Made by a program: the position numbers and the translations under genes. The notes beneath the pieces were generated by a model. The model saw nothing but the letters and a program-made list of their open reading frames with translations, was not told the DNA's origin and made no database searches. A stretch of 40,697 nucleotides of DNA from Gemmatimonadaceae bacterium. GTDB taxonomy: Bacteria > Gemmatimonadota > Gemmatimonadetes > Gemmatimonadales > Gemmatimonadaceae. Below, piece by piece: positions 7,410-15,188 of this stretch; the stretch's first letter is position 1, and each line of letters opens with the position of its first letter. Location of the stretch: contig JAICYT010000006.1 of the NCBI GenBank assembly GCA_025934075.1, positions 1-40,697 on the forward strand, in the 5' to 3' direction.

Positions 7410-8671
7410 TCGCCTGTCCTCTTCAATTCCCCGTTCATCGAATTCGGCGCAACCGCGCAATCGGCGATTCGGTCGGGATGCGGCATGACCTCCTCGCCGT
7501 TTGGAAGCGGCTCACCGAGCTGAAGACGCAGGGCCTTTCCCTTCTTCTCCTCGATATCGACCAAGTATCCGCCTTCAACGGCCTTCGCAACGCGCCTTGA
7601 TACGTTGCTCTTGTCGAGCCCCAGAACTTCAGTCACAGCCTTCAACGGCACACCCTGCGGATGTTGCGGCAGCAACGTCTCCACAGCCTGCACCGTTTCT
7701 CGCACGTCGCTCGGGGCAGAAGCGTCAACGCCGTCGCTGATCAGGTCAGCGACCAGATCGTAGACTGCGGCGTAGTCCGCAAGCGTCGCGATCACTCGGC
7801 CATTCTCGTCTCGCTTGCGCGTCATTTGATGCAATAGCGCATGTGCCTCGACAAGGCTGACGACGAGGTTGAAGTCGCGGCGAATCCGAACCGCGGCGGG
7901 TGCGAACTCCTTCGCAAGACACTCGAGAAACGGAACGTGTACTTCAGTCGGCTGAGAGACGAGCCATTCCTGAAATAGCTGATGAACCGTAGTGTCGACC
8001 ACTTTTCCCCGCGCTCGAGCCGCCGCGAGAAGGGCGTTCTTAGTTTGTGCCCGACCATCGTCCACCGAGAGCGAGAGCATTCGCGTTTCGTTCTCGGCGT
8101 GCACCTTCAAATTGGTCGTGGTCAGTAACAGGCCTGCTGGCCCCTCCTTTATCAGGGTGACCTCTTCCCAGTTCTTTCCGACCGGTTCAAGCGTGCTGTA
8201 GACGAGACGTCCCTCGCTGAGCAGTAGGCGAATGAATGTCTCGGCGTCCGTGTTCAGCGAAGCGTTTTCCTCGATGACTAAGATGCGATGACTGAACGAT
8301 TCGGCAGTTCGCACAATCAGCTTGGGCGACAGACCAGATCGCAACCAGTAGGCTCTTGGTGGAAAGAGCTTGAGAACACTCTTTACGAGAAAAGACTTCC
8401 CCCCGCCTGAGTGGCCTTTCACAACAGCGGATGCCGGTTTGCTCAGGAGGCGACTCGTACCGATGAGATAGAGCAGCCGAATGAGACGGTCTTCTCCGGC
8501 TACGCCGATTTCGCGCACCGCTTGCACGACCGAATCGAGAATGTCCGGCGACTTCGCTAACTGCGCGATCGCTGTCGCGAGCCGCGTTAGTTCTAGATCA
8601 CCGGACGATTGCGCGGTTGCATCATTTTCCGGGTTGCCCGATTCCGGGCTGTTGCTCAGCTGATCGCTCAT
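7406..8671 (-). CDS. P-loop ATPase with C-terminal winged helix (element maintenance?)
   Basis: A 421-residue protein. Walker A GHSGGGKS (about residues 86-93) is followed by a Walker B-like ILVIEE (130-135). The C-terminus holds a winged helix, VPLKAVTEVLGLDKSNVSRRVAKAVEGGYL. The order ATPase then DNA-binding domain, and the position directly upstream of the excisionase and integrase, resemble helicase/primase-associated ATPases that integrative elements use for replication or maintenance; I cannot name the family. Its stop overlaps the excisionase-like ATG (ATGA), so the three genes ATPase-xis-int look like one operon. The first 30 residues are low-complexity and acidic. Confidence 0.7.
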   Translation of the reverse strand: MSDQLSNSPESGNPENDATAQSSGDLELTRLATAIAQLAKSPDILDSVVQAVREIGVAGEDRLIRLLYLIGTSRLLSKPASAVVKGHSGGGKSFLVKSVLKLFPPRAYWLRSGLSPKLIVRTAESFSHRILVIEENASLNTDAETFIRLLLSEGRLVYSTLEPVGKNWEEVTLIKEGPAGLLLTTTNLKVHAENETRMLSLSVDDGRAQTKNALLAAARARGKVVDTTVHQLFQEWLVSQPTEVHVPFLECLAKEFAPAAVRIRRDFNLVVSLVEAHALLHQMTRKRDENGRVIATLADYAAVYDLVADLISDGVDASAPSDVRETVQAVETLLPQHPQGVPLKAVTEVLGLDKSNVSRRVAKAVEGGYLVDIEEKKGKALRLQLGEPLPNGEEVMPHPDRIADCAVAPNSMNGELKRTGE

Positions 8672-8704
8672 CCCTTCGTTCCAATGGCTGTGGGGCCAAG
8701 GACG

Positions 8705-8785
8705 AAAAAAGCCAAGCCTCAGACCCCGGTTATGAACCGAGATTCGAAGACTTGGCCCTAGGCCGCTGCGCTATGGCAGTCGGGG
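8705..8785 (-). other. Structured tRNA-like / terminator-like element
   Basis: Read on the minus strand, a segment TAGCGCAGCGGCCTAGGGC resembles a tRNA D-arm and CTCGG-TTCATAA-CCGGG resembles a tRNA-Met anticodon arm, but the T-arm and acceptor stem are missing or out of order. The same DNA forms a long imperfect hairpin (outer stem GCCAAG/CTTGGC, 8711-8756) followed by TTTTTT, so it could be a terminator pointing into the ATPase gene's upstream region. It sits between divergent island genes. Function unresolved; remaining bases of 8672-8954 show nothing else clear. Confidence 0.4.
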
Positions 8786-8954
8786 TGTGCTAGGTCAACC
8801 TAAGAGTGGCGCAGGCCTGCCATTCCGCAGCGCGCTATGAGTTGTCGGGCCGTACATTAGCGCCGTGGACCCCTCGGACGCAAGTTGTTCGCGCCGCCTC
8901 GCGACGACACGATGAGTGCGCGAACCCGTCGATCGCCGCAACCCAAGGGGTAAG

Positions 8955-9524
8955 ATGTCATCTCCCTTCGACATGCCGGATAGGTTCGTCTACGTCCGCC
9001 TTCAGATCGATACAAACAGAATCAACAGCCGCAACGCTCTGCCTGCGATGAACCGCATCGAACGATGGCACCGAGATGGCGTCGTCGAACTTCTTACTTC
9101 GCAGGTTGCATCTCGAGAAATGCGGCGCGGCGCAGATGTGGCGCGGAGTCAAAAGGCTTCGTGGATGATCTATTCCATGACGGCGGCGACAACCCCGGAC
9201 GAGCGCGATGAGTTGCGCCGTATCGAGAACATTCTCTTCGACGACGGCGCACGAACCGACGGCGAGCGGAATGACGTCGAAATCGTCTTCAACGCGGTAA
9301 AGTACATGGCTATTCTAGTTACGAATGACGGCGGTTCTCGTCGCCAGCCAGGTGGTATTCTGGGAAACGCTGTAGCTCTTCAGAGGGAATTTGGCGTGCG
9401 TGTCATGCGCGACACTGAGGCCGTCGCATACGTCGAAGAGAAGATTATGAACCGCGATGAGATCGCGCGCATCGTCGCGCACCACAGCGGCCTGTCGCTG
9501 CCGGACTGGATCGGCAAAGACTAG
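8955..9524 (+). CDS. PIN-like domain protein
   Basis: About 189 residues. The start VYVRLQIDTNRINSRN, with an early Asp after a hydrophobic strand, a later acidic ERNDVEIVFNA, and VTNDGG, match the spacing of PIN/NYN-type ribonuclease acidic residues that bind Mg2+. That would make it an RNase, possibly a toxin or defence effector, but no certain antitoxin is adjacent. ATG 8955 is preferred over the ORF-track 8916 because AAGGGG precedes it at good spacing. It is divergent from the ATPase operon. Two small ORFs follow after 236 bp. Confidence 0.5.
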   Translation: MSSPFDMPDRFVYVRLQIDTNRINSRNALPAMNRIERWHRDGVVELLTSQVASREMRRGADVARSQKASWMIYSMTAATTPDERDELRRIENILFDDGARTDGERNDVEIVFNAVKYMAILVTNDGGSRRQPGGILGNAVALQREFGVRVMRDTEAVAYVEEKIMNRDEIARIVAHHSGLSLPDWIGKD

Positions 9525-9530
9525 TCGTCA

Positions 9531-9568
9531 GCCGTCAGGCAGCAGGCAGCCACTAGAAAGCTGACGGC
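9531..9568 (+). other. Inverted repeat after the PIN-like gene
   Basis: 8-bp arms GCCGTCAG / CTGACGGC with a 22-nt loop, 6 bp after the PIN-like stop. It may end transcription, but no U-run follows. Confidence 0.35.
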
Positions 9569-9760
9569 AACGATGCGCAACCGGGCGGAAATCGCCGAGA
9601 GTTTTGCGCGAAAACGATGTAGACGTTCTCGGTCAGAATGCAGCTGCTGCCCGATGGCGCGCGCCGCAGAAAACGCGCCGCTGCGAGGTGGCTCAGCGAG
9701 ATTGCGCCGGGTGGGACACGTCAGTAGAGTGCCGAAGCGAATCCCGACAGACGAGGACTC

Positions 9761-10024
9761 GTGAACGACACCCGCCGTCGTGCGCCCGCTCTTGAGACCG
9801 CGCATCTCAACATTCACGTGCTGGATGGGGCGGGAGTGCTGCCCGAAGTCGATGCAGCGTCCCTCGCAGCGGTAGTAAGGCTTCTCGCGCGAGAGGGACG
9901 CCTTGTGGTCGTTGACTTCGACGCGAACTCGCGAAGGCTCGTCTTTTACGAGCAGTCCGAATGGCTCCCTGCTGGGCGGCGTGTCGCCAGTACGGTTGAT
10001 TCTCACGTCGCTCAGGAGCGCTGA
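9761..10024 (+). CDS. Small hypothetical protein (island)
   Basis: 87 residues from a GTG start. Contains AASLAAVVRLLAREGRLVVVDFD, a helix-strand pattern, but no family I recognise. It is followed after 3 bp by another 87-residue ORF, suggesting a two-gene unit; a longer minus-strand ORF (9521-10006) overlaps but looks like a shadow. Could be a component of a toxin-antitoxin or defence pair; that is a guess. Confidence 0.45.
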   Translation: MNDTRRRAPALETAHLNIHVLDGAGVLPEVDAASLAAVVRLLAREGRLVVVDFDANSRRLVFYEQSEWLPAGRRVASTVDSHVAQER

Positions 10025-10027
10025 AGT

Positions 10028-10291
10028 ATGCCGAATCTCAATATCCGGCGTCGCCGTCGCGCTATCGACTTAAAGGCAAGAAAGATTCGGCGAGACCGAC
10101 TCTCCGGCGAGGCCAAACACGTCGTCGACTTAGTGAAAGCAACACGAGTCGATCGGCGACAGGGCGTGGTCTTGTTGGTCTTCGACCTCGCCGAAGGCGA
10201 CATCACCGGCTACATAAACGTCGATCCTATCATGGCAGCGCTGGCGCTCGTGCAATATTTGGAGCAGACATATCCGTCTCCGAAGGCCTAG
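10028..10291 (+). CDS. Small hypothetical protein (island)
   Basis: 87 residues, ATG start 3 bp after the previous stop. A very basic N-terminus (MPNLNIRRRRRAIDLKARKIRR) is followed by VVLLVFDLAEGDITGYINVDPIMAALALVQYLEQ. The basic start suggests nucleic acid binding. No family recognised. It ends 52 bp before the end of the minus-strand McrC-like gene, so the two operons converge. Confidence 0.5.
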   Translation: MPNLNIRRRRRAIDLKARKIRRDRLSGEAKHVVDLVKATRVDRRQGVVLLVFDLAEGDITGYINVDPIMAALALVQYLEQTYPSPKA

Positions 10292-10343
10292 AACGAGACG
10301 ACAATGATGCACCGTCTGCGACCGAGCGAGGCGGGCCTTCGGG

Positions 10344-11585
10344 TCAGGACGATAGCGCACGGACAAGTCGCGTTGCGACCTGCCTACCGCCGCGCAATGG
10401 GACGTGCACCAGGGTGACTCGCGACGTTCCATCGGATAATCGGAGAATGCGCGGATGGGGTTCAAGCGACGGATAAACACCCACGGCAGAGTACGGTGTC
10501 AGCCGGAGGTTCTCACGATACCCAAGTAGCTTGTAGATGACCTCTGACTCGGACGCGGACGTGCGATTTTTTGCATCCACGATCACTATACGATCCTGCG
10601 CTCCCTGCCTTCGGACGCGAATGACGATGTCCGGTATAGCACGTAACGCAGCCCCGGAATGTCGATACTGCCAGGCGCCCGGTGGAAGCACAGACGCTGC
10701 AGCCTGAAAAAATACTTCAACTGAGGCATCGTCCAACGTCGCAGTTGCAACGGGTTCGCCACCCGCACCCTTCAGCCGCCTAAGGTCTATTTGAAATGCG
10801 TTAGCGCGGCTTTGCAGTGCTTGAAAAAGCCAAGCGAGCACGATCAACTCGAATACTTTGTCTTCAAATCGAGAATCGTTGCAGGCCACAAACGTCAGTG
10901 CCTCTGTCGCTTCCTCGAATTCAATGACGTTCTCGGGTTCTCGCGGAGAGAACAGACGATGCAGTTCAGCGACAGCTCCGGTCTCATTTACCGCGCCGGA
11001 GATTAGTCGCCCTCCGACGATTGCTGAAAGATCGGTTAGTGCAGGCCGCGGGTGCGCTCGGAGGGCTGACCACGGAGAGCTTGACTCGAACCGAGCAAGA
11101 CGATCGGCCAAGTCGATGGCCAAACGTCTCTCCGCCGAATCGCGCGACATCCAGGCATTGCAGACCAGACGTGAAAGCCGCACCGTCTCGGAAACGAACA
11201 GATTCTCCGGCGTCGTCGGCTGTCGTTGCGCAATGATGACTGGTACGCCACGTCGGTCACCACGTGCTAGCATCTGCAAGTAGCGCGGGATATGAGGCTT
11301 TCCGCGGACGAACGCTTGCGAGTACACGAGCTCGTGCCGATACACGACCGTCAGCTCGGCGTCCAACCGACGGAGCAACTCGCCAACGCGATTCGCTCTG
11401 CCGAGATCAAGTCGGGCCGCCACCTCCGTACTCAAATCCGTTTCGCCATCCTGAACACCGCGCACAGCATGGCTGCCAAGCGAATAGCCGAGCGGCGTTA
11501 GGTATGCGGAAAAGACTTGTGCGGCTTCCCGAATCGCAGCGCTCCATATCGCGGCGGAATATCGCCCCGCCTCAATCGTTGCCAC
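10344..11585 (-). CDS. McrC-like PD-(D/E)xK nuclease subunit
   Basis: A 413-residue protein. The central segment HELVYSQAFVRGKPHIPRYLQM and QPTTPENLFVSETVRL resemble the stretch before the nuclease in McrC/DUF2357-type proteins. Near residue 330, PDIVIRV...RIVIVDAKNR gives the PD-(D/E)xK pattern, with Asp-Ala-Lys as the catalytic D-x-K, followed by a helix (SEVIYKLLGYREN). In McrBC the McrC subunit cleaves DNA when McrB hydrolyses GTP. The start overlaps the McrB-like gene by 14 bp. It is the last gene of the five-gene operon and the likely cleaving subunit of the restriction complex. Confidence 0.68.
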   Translation of the reverse strand: MATIEAGRYSAAIWSAAIREAAQVFSAYLTPLGYSLGSHAVRGVQDGETDLSTEVAARLDLGRANRVGELLRRLDAELTVVYRHELVYSQAFVRGKPHIPRYLQMLARGDRRGVPVIIAQRQPTTPENLFVSETVRLSRLVCNAWMSRDSAERRLAIDLADRLARFESSSPWSALRAHPRPALTDLSAIVGGRLISGAVNETGAVAELHRLFSPREPENVIEFEEATEALTFVACNDSRFEDKVFELIVLAWLFQALQSRANAFQIDLRRLKGAGGEPVATATLDDASVEVFFQAAASVLPPGAWQYRHSGAALRAIPDIVIRVRRQGAQDRIVIVDAKNRTSASESEVIYKLLGYRENLRLTPYSAVGVYPSLEPHPRILRLSDGTSRVTLVHVPLRGGRQVATRLVRALSS

Positions 11586-12717
11586 TCAAAAAGCTCTCTA
11601 GCCGCTTGTTAGCTCTAGACAATGCGGGGAACCGTTCAGCAAAGGCATGTGCGTAGGTTGGTCGCAAACGCGAGCGAGCAGCATCGGATTCGAGGGCGCT
11701 AATCATTCGCGAACTCAAGGCCCGGTCAAAGAGCTCGTCAAAGGCCTGCTTGTCGGCCGGAACTCCGCGCATGCCAATCAGAGTCAGCAACAGGATACAG
11801 GTGTCAATGACTTGGGCCGTACCAACGGGAACCCCTCCATGATCGCCCAGCGCACGAATTGCACCTATTGCTTCACGCATGCTAACGGCATACGGGTCGA
11901 CCGCGTTTCGGAGTGATCCGGGAGCCCGCTTAAGGCGACCTGCGACGAGAGCGTCAGCGCGCAGCAACGCGAGCTCGAGTTCCTGCGGCGAACTTTCTTC
12001 GCCTGAGTTTGACGGGGGGAGTATCGCAACGCGACCGAACCGTCGCCTTAGCGCCGCGGACATCGAGTTGACAAAACGCGTATCAAAGGAGTTCATCGTC
12101 GCAATGATCCGAAATCGACGAGGAATCGCCATTACAGGCATTGCCGGCCGATAATCCAACGTGTACGAGCCAGAATCGGTTTCCGAAAGCGCCGTGAAAA
12201 GGGGTCCAAACGCCCGATCAATTTCAGCACGGTTGATCTCATCAATGAGAAGCCAAGTGCTCTGTGGCGCTGCACCAGTATCAAGATTCGCCACGATTCT
12301 ATTCGCACAACCGATCACGGCTCTCGTGAGAATCCCGTCGCGGTATGGCGGGCTGCTACCGGGAAGCGCGGCGGCGCCGATGATATCGTAAACTGACCAC
12401 TCCGGATTCGCGGTTTCCTCCACGATGGCGCAATCAAAGGCAGCCGCGAGTTGGCGGGCCAATTGCGTCTTTCCGGTCCCCGGTGGCCCGGCAAGTAGAA
12501 GGTGTCCTCCAACGAGGCATGCAAACGCCTCCTCGATGTCCTCGCGATCGTAGAGACCTGCGGCGAGAACTCGATCGATCGCTTCGACAAAGTTGGCCGG
12601 GACTTGAAGCGCTTCGTCCGCAATTTCAGCGATACGGTCTGGCACGTCGCTGAACTCGCTAGGCGTGACAGTGCCAGCAGCTTCGAGTTCAGCGATCGTT
12701 TTCGGGGGATTTGTCAT
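11572..12717 (-). CDS. McrB-like AAA+ ATPase/GTPase
   Basis: A 381-residue AAA+ protein. Walker A GPPGTGKT (residues 77-84), Walker B WLLIDEINRAEIDRAFGPLFTAL (the DEINRA form shared by McrB and MoxR-like AAA_5 proteins), sensor 1 IIATMNSFD, and an arginine-finger candidate ALRRRFGR. It lacks the large N-terminal DNA-binding domain of E. coli McrB, so DNA recognition probably lies in another subunit, perhaps the 383-residue upstream protein. It starts 15 bp after that gene and overlaps the nuclease gene by 14 bp. Nucleotide preference (GTP or ATP) cannot be read from the motifs. Confidence 0.8.
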   Translation of the reverse strand: MTNPPKTIAELEAAGTVTPSEFSDVPDRIAEIADEALQVPANFVEAIDRVLAAGLYDREDIEEAFACLVGGHLLLAGPPGTGKTQLARQLAAAFDCAIVEETANPEWSVYDIIGAAALPGSSPPYRDGILTRAVIGCANRIVANLDTGAAPQSTWLLIDEINRAEIDRAFGPLFTALSETDSGSYTLDYRPAMPVMAIPRRFRIIATMNSFDTRFVNSMSAALRRRFGRVAILPPSNSGEESSPQELELALLRADALVAGRLKRAPGSLRNAVDPYAVSMREAIGAIRALGDHGGVPVGTAQVIDTCILLLTLIGMRGVPADKQAFDELFDRALSSRMISALESDAARSRLRPTYAHAFAERFPALSRANKRLESFLSGND

Positions 12718-12732
12718 CGAACGAGTAGGTGA

Positions 12733-13884
12733 CTAGAACGTGCCGCGAAAAACTCGTGCTCGGCGCAACTTGAGAATGACCTGATAGTCTGGCGATTCTT
12801 CCTTAACGGCAAGTCGCAGGAGCCGTCCCGGAACACTCTTGTGGTAGCACGGCGCATTCAACGCGATTGAGCAAAGCTCTGGCCCGCCGTGCAGAATGAT
12901 ATCGTCACCACTCAACTCGGTCTTGTATCCTTCGAGGATCGTGATTGGCTCATGGCCGACGTTCTCGACACGCATCGATCCAGAGAACAAAAATTCTGGA
13001 CACGCGCGGCCAGCAACACTCTCGAAATACTCCTCAACTGACTTGTACGACCGCGCGCGGAACGAAGTCTCGCTGCCGCCGATGCCGCAGCCTCCAGCAA
13101 AACGAAGCACCGTCTCTAGCAACTCGCGCGACTCATCGCGAACCTCGAGACGATCGGTGCCCTCTGGAATCCTGAGAATCGTGCCGCCGCTACTGAGGTG
13201 AGACGCCCAATAGATACGGGGGTTCATAAGATCACCGTCGCGTGCAAACCGTTTGGGATCGATGAGGTCCTTACCAATAGCACGCGCCTCACGAATCGCC
13301 TCAATCGCCGGGCCGACATCCTCAACGGTGTGGGTGAACCAAAGCACGCCAAAAAATTCGTCGAGGCGCAGCCACCCATCGAGTTCGAGAATCGCCTGCC
13401 ATCCGGCAGCATACGGCCGAATGTCGCACGATTCCCACTGACCTGTTGCGGGACTAGGTGTTCCGCGCGATTGCGGCCTGTTGAGTTGCGAGTTTGAGAG
13501 CGCCCACGCTATGACGGCGTTGATCCTTTTCTTGGTGAGCGCATCGTCCGGGGTTCCTGCGGAAAGAAGGTCGTAGAGCTGCTTGCCGACGGGCGTCACG
13601 ATCACGCGGTTCGAATTCCGCGGGACGTAGAGCAGCCCCATTTCCTCAAGCATCGACTTCCTGGTCTCAGCCTGCTGATGCGATACCTTGAAGGCCGCCT
13701 TCGCGTCGTCGTACGAGGCGCCGGCAAGTGCTTCACTGGCAAACCGAACAAACTCATCCGCCCGTTCACGGCCATTTGTAGCTTCGGCGAGTGGGTGGAC
13801 AATGCCGACATAACTAGTCGGCCATCGGAACGGCTCACTCGTTTTTGCCGACCTTGGATTCTCGCCCTCTGACGAAGCTATCAC
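12733..13884 (-). CDS. Unknown subunit of the restriction-like operon (winged-helix start)
   Basis: A 383-residue protein from a GTG start. Residues about 30-110 look like a winged helix (ADEFVRFASEALAGASYDDAKAAFKV ... MLEEMGLLYV ... RVIVTPVGKQLYDLL). The rest is mixed alpha/beta with no recognised family; a Cys/Gly patch FAGGCGIGGSE and the C-terminal strands SIALNAPCYHKSVPGRLLRL stand out. Position between the methyltransferases and the McrB-like gene suggests a DNA-recognition or adaptor subunit, as seen with the extra restriction genes of BsuMI. I cannot assign an activity. Confidence 0.7.
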   Translation of the reverse strand: MIASSEGENPRSAKTSEPFRWPTSYVGIVHPLAEATNGRERADEFVRFASEALAGASYDDAKAAFKVSHQQAETRKSMLEEMGLLYVPRNSNRVIVTPVGKQLYDLLSAGTPDDALTKKRINAVIAWALSNSQLNRPQSRGTPSPATGQWESCDIRPYAAGWQAILELDGWLRLDEFFGVLWFTHTVEDVGPAIEAIREARAIGKDLIDPKRFARDGDLMNPRIYWASHLSSGGTILRIPEGTDRLEVRDESRELLETVLRFAGGCGIGGSETSFRARSYKSVEEYFESVAGRACPEFLFSGSMRVENVGHEPITILEGYKTELSGDDIILHGGPELCSIALNAPCYHKSVPGRLLRLAVKEESPDYQVILKLRRARVFRGTF

Positions 13885-13904
13885 AGACAGTTCTTGTTTT
13901 GTGT

Positions 13905-15188
13905 TTACTCACGTACGAAAACTAGAATATGATCCATCTTGATCGTTCCGCTATTGCTACGTCTCGGAAATTTCATGTAGTGGCGTCGTATCTCGTAGGA
14001 AAAACGATCAATCAGCCGATATCCAGTCGCCTGATGAAGTGCAACCAAGAACTCGACGGTTGGAACAATTACGTCTCGAATGAGGCTGTTTCCGACGACG
14101 CACACGTACCGACCACCTGTGCGTTGAAAGCCGTGCACGTTGCGGAGATGGGCAAGATAGTCCGCGAAAAACACGCGAACGGCATCTCCTTCCTTGACGC
14201 TTCGCTCGCCGATGGTAGAGACGGTCTCCTCGAATACCGCGCGCTGGTCACCCAATGCCTCAGGTAAGGCATGAGCCGAGCTTGAGTCACGTCGGAATCC
14301 CATGGGGACTCGCCGTAGCCTCCGGTAGTCATCATGATCGGCAAGCCCCAGCTCGGTCATCAGCCAGAAGTATTCGAGCATCTGGTTGTACATGTAGTCG
14401 ATGGAGTCGATATACGGCGGCGATGTTACGACGTCATCGATCGGGCAAGTAGGGCGGAAGAGCCGCGAGTCCGCTTGAACTATTTCACCCTGCGGGGCAC
14501 GAGGTAGGAGAGAGGCGTATTCGCGCATCCCTTGCACGGCCCGTTGGAGAAAGACTGGAAAGATTGCCTTCGGTTCGGGAGGCCGCTTCTTGAGGGTCCC
14601 GGAAACGTAGGTCTTCTGAGTCTGATCATCCGCGTTCGACACGCGTCGAATGATGGACGACATGACCACAAGACAAAACCGACGTTGATGAGCCGGAAAC
14701 GAGATGCACCGCTGTTTGATGCTTGCTAGCTGGCGTGTCGCTACGTCCGAGAACCAATGTTCGAGGTTCTCTACTTTCGGTACTAGCTCCTGCGCGTACA
14801 GTTCGTAGTCGTGGAATTGCCAAGCCCGTTCAATTTCGTCAAGGTCGCCTTCTGAAAGTGGCGAAGTCTTCGCCGATGCTATTAGAACCGAGAGTGCGTC
14901 GATATCCGTTCCGAGAAAAGGCCGACCTTCTAGCGCCGCTTCAACTGGCGTCGTGCCCGAACCGCAAAAGGGATCGAAGATCAAGCGGCGGGTATCGGGC
15001 GGCAGGACCTCTCTGATGAGGTATCGCGGTAGGTTTGGAATGAACTTGCCGGGAAACCGATGCAAGCCGTGCGTGGCAGGGATGGTATGGACGCCCTCAG
15101 GAATGACCAGGGCGTCACCATCGCGCTCGATGATCGTGGGAAGCCGTTCGATCGCAGATTGCTGTGGAAACAGACTGAACTGACTCAT
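13905..15188 (-). CDS. SAM-dependent DNA amino-methyltransferase 1
   Basis: A 427-residue DNA methyltransferase. Motif I IFDPFCGSGTTPVEAAL, with GTDIDALS binding the SAM ribose, comes first, and the catalytic motif IV VVTSPPYIDSIDYMYNQ later. The SPPY form is typical of N4-cytosine methyltransferases, though N6-adenine cannot be excluded. Its ATG overlaps the stop of methyltransferase 2 as ATGA, so the two are translationally coupled. Two methyltransferases in one operon usually mean an asymmetric site modified by one enzyme per strand. It ends 20 bp before the unknown 383-residue gene. Confidence 0.9.
   Translation of the reverse strand: MSQFSLFPQQSAIERLPTIIERDGDALVIPEGVHTIPATHGLHRFPGKFIPNLPRYLIREVLPPDTRRLIFDPFCGSGTTPVEAALEGRPFLGTDIDALSVLIASAKTSPLSEGDLDEIERAWQFHDYELYAQELVPKVENLEHWFSDVATRQLASIKQRCISFPAHQRRFCLVVMSSIIRRVSNADDQTQKTYVSGTLKKRPPEPKAIFPVFLQRAVQGMREYASLLPRAPQGEIVQADSRLFRPTCPIDDVVTSPPYIDSIDYMYNQMLEYFWLMTELGLADHDDYRRLRRVPMGFRRDSSSAHALPEALGDQRAVFEETVSTIGERSVKEGDAVRVFFADYLAHLRNVHGFQRTGGRYVCVVGNSLIRDVIVPTVEFLVALHQATGYRLIDRFSYEIRRHYMKFPRRSNSGTIKMDHILVFVRE

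Noticed and set aside
8711-8785. Functional tRNA-Met
   Set aside because: Anticodon-like arm fits, but no T-arm follows and no acceptor stem can be formed in the right order.
9521-10006. Minus-strand 161-aa ORF
   Set aside because: No protein-like features; it overlaps the more plausible plus-strand two-gene unit.
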